In this document: in pieces, positions 1 through 12,300 of the stretch | Position numbering within the stretch: position 1 is the first letter of the stretch | How the letters are laid out: every line of letters begins with the position of its first letter | Source: Paralichthys olivaceus | Lineage: Eukaryota > Chordata > Actinopteri > Pleuronectiformes > Paralichthyidae | DNA: 64,000 nucleotides | Direction: 5' to 3' | NCBI RefSeq assembly: GCF_024713975.1 | Contig: NC_091112.1 | Location: 12,097,501 to 12,161,500 of the forward strand | Made by a program: the position numbers and the translations under genes | The notes under the pieces: model-generated | What the model saw: only the letters and a program-made list of their open reading frames with translations | Database searches by the model: none | Told to the model about the DNA's origin: nothing

Positions 1-658
1 TTTGACACGTCTCTGCCCCTTCATCCTCCTCACTTACCACGCCGTCCTCGCCATCAGAACCTGGACCCAACTTCTTACCCTTTAGTAGGATCCGATGGCG
101 TAACACATGAGGTGACGGTAGGTAAGAGTCCTCTTCATCAGGCGGAGATATGTATAACTTATCCCCTAGTACTCCCATGAGGTGTTTCCACATTGTTTCC
201 TGCTGATGAAGTGAACAGTGGTTCTCAACACATAAAATTAATGGATAATCTGATGCCGCAAATGCAAAACGTCCAATTGCTTCCAACACACAACGCAGGG
301 ACAGCGGTGGGGAAAGTGTGTGACCCGTGCACACCACTGGCTCCTCATCAGAGCCGTCCCAAACGTCCACTTCCACACATCGACAGCCCATCTTGAGGGC
401 GCGGATGTAGCCGGAGATGTCGGAGGGGCCTTTGAACTGGTCCTCGATGAGGTAGGTGTTGTGGGAGGAGTTAATGTAGTAGTGGGACAAAGGCTGGGAC
501 ATATCCTGGCAGACGGCGCCGTGCTCCCTGTCGAAGAGGTTGCACTCTGCTGAGGTGAGGTAGCTGGTGAAGCCATCCAGAGACAGGTATCCCTGCTGCC
601 GGCCTTTCTCCGACGGCTCGTGGGACTGGATGAGCTTCAGACTAGTCTCCTCACTCAC
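1..658 (-). CDS. plcl2: plcl2 exon carrying the PLC X domain (continues past the left edge)
   Basis: The exon begins at 658 after acceptor CTCCAG and stays open to base 1. It encodes the end of the EF-hand region and the X box. The calcium/phosphate-binding residues of SSHNTYL, VDVWDG and ENHCS are present, and the KGKKL basic motif is kept. The residue aligned to the second catalytic histidine of PLC-delta (YHG) is threonine here (CTG, codon 326-328), as in PRIP proteins, so phosphoinositide hydrolysis is not expected. Confidence 0.88.
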   Translation of the reverse strand, partial: MSEETSLKLIQSHEPSEKGRQQGYLSLDGFTSYLTSAECNLFDREHGAVCQDMSQPLSHYYINSSHNTYLIEDQFKGPSDISGYIRALKMGCRCVEVDVWDGSDEEPVVCTGHTLSPPLSLRCVLEAIGRFAFAASDYPLILCVENHCSLHQQETMWKHLMGVLGDKLYISPPDEEDSYLPSPHVLRHRILLKGKKLGPGSDGEDGVVSEEDEGAETCQ

Positions 659-3600
659 CTGGAGGACGCAGTGAGAGATGAATGGGAAGTCAGACTCTTC
701 AAGAGGGATTAAAATTTTCCATGTACACCTAATCTCTATAAACAGGTTCTCCATGTGAAAATGCAGAATATTTATGTGAGCAGCAATATTCTGCAGAGAT
801 CTCGTGTTTTTGTTTACAGCACATTGAAACCTGCTCTTATCACCAAAAACTCTTAATCTTCGTCGCCATCTCTGGACTATATGGCTCTGCTTTTTCAAAC
901 TAAGATATTTGTATTCTTTTGGGTCATTTTCTGGTCTGTCACATGTAAGAAATGTCATCAAGAGGAGATTATCTGAAGTTCAGTGCATGTTGGAAAGCAG
1001 CTTATCTGCAAATAATTGTTACTCACTTGGGTCATGCCTTGCTCAGCCTCGAGGAACCTCATCAGGTCTTTGGTGTCAAGGAACTCCTTGTTGCTTGAAA
1101 ACTGCACCAACAGAAAGTAGATCTCTGGACGTGTGCAAAAGTCGTGAAAGACCTCGATAAACTCCGGCTTGGTGACTCGCTCGTTTCTTCCCAGTGGTCT
1201 TTTGGTTTCGACGTGATCTTTAACACCGGATCCGTTATTCAACATGAGCCCAGACACCTTCTCCCTAACCCTTTGAAGCTCTTTAAACCTGTGCTCCACT
1301 TTCCCACTGCTCACACCAGGGTTCACGCTCTGTATCAGCTTGACGGCTGATCTCAAGCGGATCCCTTCGTCCTCATCTTCCAGTCCTTCTGAAACAGCGG
1401 TGGAGGAGAACAACTGCTCGAGCCAATCAAGACGAAGGCTGTCCTGGCTGCTGGCTAGCATGTCCAGGGCGTGTTTCCCATACTGCATCAGATACCTGGA
1501 GGCAGATAATCAAGGTTGATGTTACAGACAGAACGTTTTCCTTTACAATATTTCCATATTAACTGACTCTATATAAAGCACAATAACTGCAGCAAAAGAA
1601 TATGTTTAAAGACAAATCACTTAACTTGCCTTTCATAACATAGAGTTTATCAGAGGGCCCTGCAGGATACCACTCTTCATCATAATACAATCAATACGTG
1701 AGAAAAAGCAAAGATCCTACAATTTACCGTTGGGCTGCCCTGCACAGCCACGCTGTCGTTCAACCACAAATTAAATTATTTTTGCTCTCTGTCAGTCAGA
1801 CTGTATGTCCACAAAATACACAACACAGCTACTTATTTCAGTGGTGTACTCTGGTAATGCTGCTGAATGTTACATTAGAAATAGCTGTGAGATAATTTAT
1901 ATTGAAACAAATGTTGATTAAGTTTCTGGTAGATATACAAATTACATCCATCCATTATCTACACCACTTATCCTTAAAGGGTTGCCGCTGGAGCAGGAGC
2001 CAATCTCAGCTGACATTGGGCAAGAGGTAGTGTACACCCTGGACTGGTCACCAGCCAATCACAGGGACAAACAACCATTCATGCCCAGATTCACACCAAC
2101 TGACTAGAGTCACCAGTCAACTCCGACCTGCATGTTTTTGGACTGTGGGAGGAAGCTGGAGTACCTGGAGAAAACCCTCTCAAACACTAGGAGAACATGC
2201 AGTCTCCACAAAGAAAGACCTCTGCTGAACCAGGGCTCGAACCTCTTGCTGTGAGGAGACAAATCACACAGTACCAACTGTCTCACACCTTAGTCCAGTC
2301 ACCCAAATGTTTGCCACTTCAGCAGAGTTGGCCACCAGGTCCAGGTTTTCATACACGTCTCCATAGATGATGGAAAAGGCGCAGTCCTCTGATATCTGCT
2401 CATAAACTCCACTGGTGCGGAAGGTGTCCGTGTTACGACCTGTTCGTACCTGGAATTTGAGACCACAAGAGATACGGTCAAACCCACATCATATACATAA
2501 AAAGCAATATCTTGCCTTCCATATGGTTCAAGGCTGTAAATACTTTCTCCTTATCCGAAACAAATCACTGAGGTCCAGTCATGAAGCAAACAACCACAGA
2601 GGGTTGAACTTGAAAGCTTTCCCCCTCTGGAAACTTACCTCCCGTATGGAGGTGAGGGAGATGCGGGCTTTGTCTGATTCCTTCTTGGACGGTTCCCAGC
2701 ACAGAGCCTGGAGCCCTGTGTCTAGCATGTAGTAGCGCTGGTAGACACGCGAATTAGGCCGGATCTTCTTCAGCTCGCTCCCCTCAACCTGGAAGCAAAG
2801 ATATGAAATGAAGACAGAGCTCATTCCACTTTACTTTAACTGAGCGAGATCGCCAAGAAACCCTGTCTACGTATGCGCTTCACAATAAATATTTTGTGTG
2901 CAGTTATGTAAAGCTCAGGTTTTATATAAAGGGGTCACACTGTGCCTGATGACCCACCATGGAGTGGATACAGTCGGCGGCGCTGCTGATTTTCTTCTCT
3001 GACAGGCTGCTGCTGAAGGACACTGTCTTCTTCCTCTCACGACCCGCACGTGACCCATCCTGACGAGGAGGCAGAGGGGAGAGGATGAGACAGATAAAGA
3101 GACGAGGAGGAGGAAGAGAGTTAAAAAAATAAAAAAGAAAGAGAGAGAGACAGACAGCGATCCCTCTGACATGTATTCTTTGCTTAAGCATGACAAACAT
3201 TTTTTTTCTCCCCGTCCAGAATGGATCTGAAAGGATTAAAAGGCATATCAGCTTATATAACCATACATAAACACAGATTATTTGGTCGACCACGCTGAGC
3301 CTCCTCCTCCCAATCTGTTATTGTTTTCCTGATACAACGCTAAAAGCTTCTGCGTGCCCTTGCCCTTCACCATTACACCATTAATCATACCTGCCTAGAC
3401 AGAGGCGGCGGGCTTCGGCTTTCCGACTCAGCCCCCTCCGCAATGCCGCGCGCCAACCCCAATCAGTTTATCTGAGCGCACCATCATAGCTCCATCCTTC
3501 TGATTTATTGACCCATCAGATGTCACCCCCGCAGAGAACTTTTAGACTGATAGATAAGAGCATATATGTGGGCACAGTTATTTAATTAAGAATGTATTAG

Positions 3601-6600
3601 AGTCCCAGTGAAATTGAATCAAAGACTTCATAGAAGCTTATCTAAAGCAGGATAAGTATGTATGTGTAATTGTAGTTGATTCAATCCCGAGGAGAGTGAT
3701 TGAAGATGCAAACACCCACATACTCAGCATACTTCCGTCTTAAATATACTCTGCATACGTATATGTCAAAAAGAAGGGGAATAGGAAAAACAAAATAAGA
3801 AAATAAATCAATAGGGCCGCATGTGATGATGTTATCTTTTTGTTAGTTAGTAGCATTACACAAAAACTGCAAAATGGAATACCATGAAACTATGCAGAGG
3901 GATGCGTCTGGGTTAGGGAAGATTCATTTAAATTTTGGTTTAGAACTGGGCCAGCAGTAAAACACTGATTGCTGAAGTGAACATTGATTATCTTGTTGTA
4001 ATGGAACCTGTCTAGATGTTAAATATATTAGGCAGCAAGGGAACATTCTGTTCATAAAGCTAATGTGTTAGAAGCAGGAAAAATGGTGCAAAGGGACTTT
4101 GACAAGGACCAAATTGCAGTGGTTTAACAATTTGGGTCAGCGCATCTCAAAAACTGCAGTTGTCATAGGGTGCTATCAGTGTGCAGTGGTTAGTAAGCTC
4201 TACCTAAAAGTGTCAAAGGAAGGACAATCAGTGAAGCGGCAGCAGGATTATCGTCGCCCGAGGCTCATTGATGCGCGTGGGGAGCGACGGCCCATGTGTT
4301 CCCGGCCCACAGAGGAGCTACTGTAGCACAAACTGCTGAAAGGGTCGTTGATGCGACACGTGGCTGAATATGCGTTAAATAGTGTGAAGGAAATAAATCA
4401 TGAATAATATCTCAGACAGAAAGATGAATTATTTTCCTGAGCGATGTTCTGAAATGATGATTCAATCAAAGACAATTTTAGAAAGATCTTTCAAATTATT
4501 TATCATCATTTCCTCACCAGTAGGCTGATCCACATTTTCACATTCACAGTGAACACGTAAAAAATGGTTATCAGTGGCTGATGAGTCCCGACACTCATCT
4601 GCATAACTCTGATTTCATTCAAAGACTTTTATAATCCTCAAGAGCACTTGGATCTTTCATATGGGGAACCCTCCATATGAAAGAAATGTGTGTGTGTGGG
4701 GGGGGGGGTGTAAGGCAAAAACACGAAAAGAAAGAGAAAGAGAGAGAAAAAGATGACCTAAGCTGTGTTTCATCTGAAGAACATGAATGAACACCAGAAA
4801 GAGGGGAAGGAATAATTCACGACGGGATGAAAAGGTTTCTCTCAGAAGGAGGGGACGGCTTCACAAATCCTCAATTGCCTCATTAGGACAGGGATGTGTT
4901 TTTTGTTTTTTTTGAGGTGACGGAGGGAGGCGGTGCTCCAAAAATACCCCTGGTGCCTTGGGGAAATGGAGTGGAGGTGGGGGGTGGAGATTGTTGACAC
5001 AGGATGAGGAAAAGATAGGCCTTTCTTTTAAGACCCCCTTTATATCCTGACCCTGAAAAATGCAGGTAGAGAGATCTAACTAACTCAATTTTGGACAATT
5101 TAAAAAAAGGGCATTGGAATTGCATATGATCTATGAATAAGTAAAACCACTAACTTGTAAGTGAACTAATTGGTTGGGCGTTCCCATTAAAAACTCCAGG
5201 AGATCCAGGAAAACCTTTAAATTTAACTCTCAGGTGCAACTTTTATTTCCATACTTTAAGAAAGATAATATGGAAATAGAATCAGAATGCTCTCTATTTC
5301 TCTATTAAAAATAATTGATTTGGAAAGCAGCACTCAATTTGAAATGATTAAAAGCTCATTCTCCAGTGACCTGGGATGAGGCACCGCACCAGAGCTCATT
5401 GACTTGACTCAAAAATAAAGAAACTTTCCTTGTCCCTATGTCCATCCATCCATCCGTCCATCTATCCATCCATCCATCTATGCAGCCATCCATAGGATAC
5501 ACATAAGATTTGTCTCAATTAAGGGGCCACAGCCTTGGGAGGCTCCAGTTGAAGACTGATTGCAGCTGTGACCCAACCAAACAGCTAACAGTACAAATGA
5601 TAAATACAACCAACTGCAGCTCTGTTGCTCGATGACAACAGTAGGGCAGGACAAGCTGGTGGCGCCGATCACAGAAATTCTATATAGACCAGACCCTTTC
5701 ATTTCTAACAAACATGTCTTTGACCTCTTGAACATCAAGTCTGCTTCTCTGGGAGCTTTTCAAATTTTGACCAGTTTTTAACTGGACTCAAAGATTAACA
5801 GATTAGATTTCAGCAGTCAAAGGTCAAAGGTCAAAGGTTAAGGTGACAGACTGTGCTGGTTGGTGGAGGCATAGTAATTTGGAACATTAGGTCTTTATCT
5901 CTTTCTCTGTGTGTGACATTAGCAGTAATAGTCCCTCTGTGGCTGTACCGGCACTAATCACTGTGCACACGTTACCAAGTTAGGCAACTGAACCTAAATT
6001 GCATGACTACTAACAAACATCCCTTTCATGCCTGATTAGCAAACAAATAAGGACCAGGAGTCACAACGAAGCAAAGGGCCTCTTCTTTAAAAACTAATGA
6101 AGCTCACAAGGTGTGCTACTGTCACACTGTGTTTGTATCTGAGGAAACATCAGGAGTCTTCATGTGACCTTATCCACAGATTGGATCCAATTGTCCTGTG
6201 TCCTGCACATTCACCTGTGCAATCCTGACATCACACCTACACACAAAACAAGCTCCACCTCAATCCATACGTAAAATTCTGATTCCATTAAACTTCATTT
6301 TCGTGAGTCTGTAAAGCTCTGTTAAGTCTCACAAAGGCCCTATTTAGTTTTTCTCACAGAGACACAGATGAGTCTTCAAAACCGCCGTTATGCTTCAAAA
6401 CAGGAAGCAGCCTGTCAGCCCATCGCAGAGAGCTTCCTGTGTCCTGGCTGAGAGGCGAGTGAAGTGACAGCGCTGAGAGAGAGAAAGTCTTGATACGTAT
6501 ACAGTATGAGTGAATGTGTCTGCTCAGGTGCGACTTTTCACACCTGACATTTTTTTCAGGTTTGACACATACTATATATACATATATCTTAAATATACAT

Positions 6601-9340
6601 TTATGTTGATATGCAGTATATACTAAATATGCACATAGATGTTAATATACTGGGTGAAGATATAGGTTTGCTAAATGTATACATCGATATTCTAGATATA
6701 GATTGACCATTATCTGCCAGTTTTCATCTCTCATCATTGACTTTTAACTGATGATCCTGATTGGGCGTCTGCACCAATTAAACAGTCTAACATATCCGAG
6801 GACAGATAGAGGATGAGAGAAATGTGAGTGACTGGGTGGCAGAACAGATTAGGTGAATTTATCTGAGAAGGATGCACAAGATGACAGAGAGACATTAAAG
6901 AAAGTTGAAACTTTAGAAGTGGGAAAAGATAAACAAAATAGCAGGAAAAGGGGGATGAGTGAGAAGAAGGACGGAGAGAAATAAATAAAGAAGCTTGGCA
7001 GATTACTGCCATATCCTCATGTAGATAGTCATAGAGCCTCCTGGACTTTGCTTGCAGCCGCCAGCATGTCCTTATGCCTTCATTAGCCAGCTTACATGCA
7101 TGCATGGTATGATGTACAAGAACATCTGTTTATGCGAATGCAACAAGCCCGGATGAAGATGTAGTTCATTCTGTGAGCATCGTTTTTGACACGCCAAGTT
7201 AGACAGACAGAAAATCGGAGAAAGAGGCTGTTAGGTGAAAGATAGAATAAAGAAAGGAGGAGTGAAGAAGGCTGAGCTGCCTGTGGCCTTGTGTGCTGGA
7301 CAGAAGATGATGGACGATTGATCGTATTGGTTTATTCCAACAGCTTTTCCCCCTGGAGCACAACGCCACTTGTGGGGGGGGCGGTTGAGGGCGTTGAAAG
7401 GTGGAGGTGATTTACTGGGGTTTGTGAGATGATGTATGGAGAAAAGAGGAGAAAGGAAGGCACTGCTGTATGATGAGGGTTGACCAAAATTTTGCAGTGC
7501 AAGTAAAAATGTTTCATATCTTTGTCTCTAATTCAAGTTTCCCAAATGTGGTGGTTCACTGCTTCTTCTCTTTTTCCTGTCAGTGGATATAATATAGAAA
7601 AGTTACACCTCGAGGTATTTCACAGTTGGTTGGATAAAATTTTAAGACGACACCTTGAGCTCAGGAAACTGATGGAGTTACTATCTTTCTTCTTTTTTAC
7701 TATATTTTTCTGACATTATCTTATTCAATTTAAGAAACTTTATAGAGAATAAATTATGAAACAGTTTGAACTTATTGAGTAATATTTATCTTGATTAATG
7801 TGTAATTGATTTATTTTGTTATTTGTGAAAAATAAATGCATGTTGTCTGTATTGATATGTTGCTTTTCTAGTCGTGATGTCCACTCAACCGTACAGTTTG
7901 TCCATTCAAACACATTAATACAGTGCATCTTTGTTCAGCATCTGGCCCTATAGCACTTGGCACACGGAATGGGGAGACTGGGATCAAACCGCCGATCCTG
8001 TGGTTAGTGGACAACCCGCTCTAACTCTTGAGCCACAACCAGATATCATAAAAAGGGATGGCCATCTGTATTTATGTTATGTGTAGGTGATAGAAGATTT
8101 CTCTTCTTCCTGCTTGTTTATTCATGCAATGCTTCTCAATGAACAGGTGTATTGTTTTATTTTGTGAAATTATTTTTGGATTACACTGAAATTAATGAAA
8201 TAAACTAAAAATTAAACATCATCTGGACAATTAACTAATACAATCTGAGGGGAAAACAGTCAATATAATTGATAATAATAATACTATAATGTTCCTAATC
8301 AGGACATCTTCATGCATTATTACTCACTAAGTGTGTCATGGTTGCACACCGTGTGTTTCACAGAGGTTGCACGTGTGTATGATCTCTGCAGAATCCAGGA
8401 CACTGGGGTTAAACAGGCCACAGGAAGCACTTTGTGGTCAATTCAATTCTCTGTAAGCTACTCAATGCATACAAATAACATTCAGAGAATATGGTGAGTA
8501 TGTCTGTAAACCTCCGCCCTCGTGGCAAGAAGAGCAGCAGATGCGCTTTTACACTTGAACCCTTTGAAGTCCTGTGTGCACATAGGCACTCGCAAAACAC
8601 ACGATCAAACACACTCACACATACACAAACCACACAGACTGAAACAAGTAAAAGCTTGACTTGAAAAGGTGATCATGCTTTAACCGCAATTTTCATCTGA
8701 GACGTCACAGATGCATTTCCCGAAAATGGGAGGGCGCAGAAACCGTGAGCAAGTGGTGGCCTTGAGTCAGGCATCAACTGTGAGCGTGAATGTGTTGATC
8801 AATGTGCCGAGCGGGGTTTCAGAACATATCAGTAGTGAGGCTTTGGTGAAGCTAACAAACTGGTACAAACACTTATATCTCCCCCAGCACAACACATGCA
8901 TGGCTCATTAATGTGGAGTGCATATGTGCCGCGACTCAATCACCAGAATTCCCTGCGTTTCCATCAGCGAGAGGGTTTGATTCGGCCTCTGAGACATGCA
9001 GGGCAGTGCTCATATGTCTAAAGTGGCTGAGGGCGGACTGAAGATGTTGATTTGAACTGCAGGGGGCGCTCAAGGCTTCTCTGACTCAAACAGCTCTACC
9101 ATCCCCATTAGCTCCAGCTGTTCGCCAACACCTCTGGCTGAAGTTGCTCCCTCAGTCCGAACAACACACACAGACACACACACACACACAAAACTGCTAG
9201 ACATGAATATAGACACACAAGATGTATGCATGTGCTGCACGTACACACTGAAACTCAAATTATAGAATATACATGTGTTTACAGTTGAAAACCCTAATGT
9301 CTCCAGATCAGGGCGTACACAAAGCCAACACACTACCCAT

Positions 9341-9383
<43 letters not shown>

Positions 9384-12300
9384 CAAGACCTCATGTCACT
9401 ATGTCCCTTGGAGAAATTTGACATTGTTTATTTCTTTCACTTCTACTGAGTACAAACATAAGAGAAACACTAGTCTAGATAGAGAAGATGTTTAGCTAAG
9501 CTTATCATAAACTGGACACATGGGGGAAGAGCTGTAATGGCTTGTCTTAAAATTAATTAATTATTATGAATGATTATTTTTAAACATATCCATTCTTTGG
9601 GCTAAGCCAAGGCAACTGGCTGCTGGCTGAAGCCCTCCACACTGAATGCACAGATGCAAGAGCGCTCATGTGACCCTCACTGAGAAATGCATGGACATTT
9701 GTACTTAAATGACTACGGAGCTAAAGTCTTGTTCATCAGCGGAGATGATTGCATTTCCGCTAACAGCATAAAAACCTCTTTAAAAAACAACTGGAATTTA
9801 CAAACATTTACGTTATCTAGTGTGTTCTGCTTGGCCGAGGAACAGCTGATATTTCTTAGATAATGGGTTGAGGAAGACATGGACAGCATACACATACACA
9901 CACACACACAAACACGCACACACAAATACAAATGCCAACTTTGTGTCTTATGTTGCCATACACAATTAAAGAACTGGGAAACAGATATTCATTGTGCTTA
10001 GCTGCATTTTAGAAGGCAGGTCTGTGCAAGTGTGTGTTTGTGTGTGTGTAAAGTTTAAACCCAAAACAGAGACAGAGAACGATGGTTATCTACATGAACT
10101 TCAAACACATGAACTGAGTGGGCACCTGATTCTGCAAATCCCTCATGCACACCAGAACAAGAGACGGAATAAATGAGAGGAGAACAGACGGCATGAAGTA
10201 GGCCTACATACTGATGAAATATAATTAAGGCTACTCTCATTAGCTTTGCGCGCACACACACAAACACACAGGACACAAATCCCCTGACTCCAGTTAAAAT
10301 CAGTCTGGAATGTCATGTTTCCTGTTTATCTGCCTACCAGCCAGACTCCTATTGTGAGGAATCCTGAGTTTGACCATGGAGGTAGTTTAGCAAACAGTGG
10401 AACAAACTGCTCTGTTGACAGGTGGATCCAGAACTACAGAAGACTGAGCTCTATCCATCTAAAGCCTCAGGAGTTTATGATTCAAAACACAAGCACGTCT
10501 ATGGTGAAAGCACAAATGCATGTGCGGTGCTGCAGCGCTGCTCGGTCCATTGATCACCGAGCGTTCACAGCATTAAACGTGCCCACTGAACATGTAACAG
10601 TCTAACACACCATCGTCATGCCACCGATGCATGCCACTTTCTGCTTCAATACATGGGGACGCACGTGCAGCATGTTTTCCCATGCTGCCCTGCACTATCA
10701 CTCTTTGAAGTAAAGGCAGCACCCAAGGGAGAGGGAGAAGATCTGGGGCCATTAAGCTTCACACGGCGCTGCACAGGAGGAGATCTTTGATGCCATTTCT
10801 GATCCATGGTCAAGACGCCAGATCTTCACTGAAGCAAACAGAGGGTTTTTAAAATCCTCTGATGCTCGGCTGAAACCAACAGAGGAAAGACAAGAGCAGG
10901 CCTGTGTGTGGGCACGGAGGGGAGAAACATTTTTGTGTGTGTTACCCTGTAGGAGAAAGTGACGTGTCATCACCAACTGCTCGTGACTTCACAGCAATAT
11001 TGCAACATGAAACGTTGGAGGAAATTGGCCAACTTCCTGTCTTGCCGTGTTTGGAAGCCAATTGCACACGGATGAAGCTACATGTTCAGAAAGTCATGTC
11101 TGTGCAGGCCTTCACTGTGGAGACGAGCAGCAACTGGAGATCAATATAAGACCTCATAAGCCTAAAGGCAGAACCCATAAAAGGGCAGGGGATGAGTTAT
11201 TGATTAGACACTGGTGGTGTAACAGGTCTTTTTGGTTGGACGTAATCAGTGATTAGTTGTGATATTTCTATCGAGGGCTTTGTGCATGTACACACCTGAC
11301 ATTTTGTCAGATGGGTGGAGGCGGTGGGATTAATTGGACAGAGGTATTCAACTGTGAGCGACAGAGGGAAGAGGGAGGAAGAGTGAATGCATTTTTTCAC
11401 TCTAATCAAAGACAGCAGGTGGCTTCAGTTATTAGTTCCTCCTCCTCCTCCTCCTCCTCCTCCTCCTCTCTGGTTAATGAAGTGCTAATATGTGACACGC
11501 CTGCTGGAGTCTGGCTGGAACAAAACCTTCCCTGCTCATATGTCTATATACACTTATTTATGGGTTTATGTGTGTATATAGCAAAAATGGTCGAAGGGTT
11601 CTAGGATTAATACGTCCACCAGGTTATGTTTTCAACCCTGTCCGTTTGTTTGTGAACAAAATCACAATAACTACTGAATGGATTACAAAACTGGATGTGG
11701 AATAGGTTCTTAAACATTGTGGAAGTATTTTTCAACATTTTCACCATTTTCCCAGGGAATAATTCATGGATCTTGAAAAACATGATGAAAAAAACAGGTT
11801 CAACTTGATTGACTTTAAGGGGACTGTTAGGCCTTGGTGCTCAACTATTCTAGTTCCAGTATGTTCAGGATAGGTCCCTATCATCATATCAATGTATCAT
11901 CATATTCATTCCTCAACAGCATCATTGTGTGAGGTGAGATGAGGTGACAGACAATTCTCATACTTGGCACAGGTGGAGAGAGTCAGTGTGTGTGTTTGTG
12001 TGTGTGTATGATCCAGGTATTATTCATTGTGGGGACCTAAATTTGTTTAAACATTTACATTATGGGGACTTGTCTTCCTCATGGGGACATAAATCATGTC
12101 CACATATGGTTAAATGTTTTTTATGGTTAGGATTAGTTTAGGGTTAGGTTGAGTTTAGGTTTAGGTTATAATTGAGGTGTGTGTGTGTGTGTATGTATGT
12201 GTGTGTGGGGGGGGGGTCACATGATCTTGTAGTGATATGATTTTGACCCATTGCATCATCATTAGCATGTTTTAACCATATTCTACCACATTTAGTAGTT

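Noticed and set aside
7936..8040. A tRNA gene
   Set aside because: A and B boxes are present but the acceptor and anticodon stems do not pair; a SINE head explains it.
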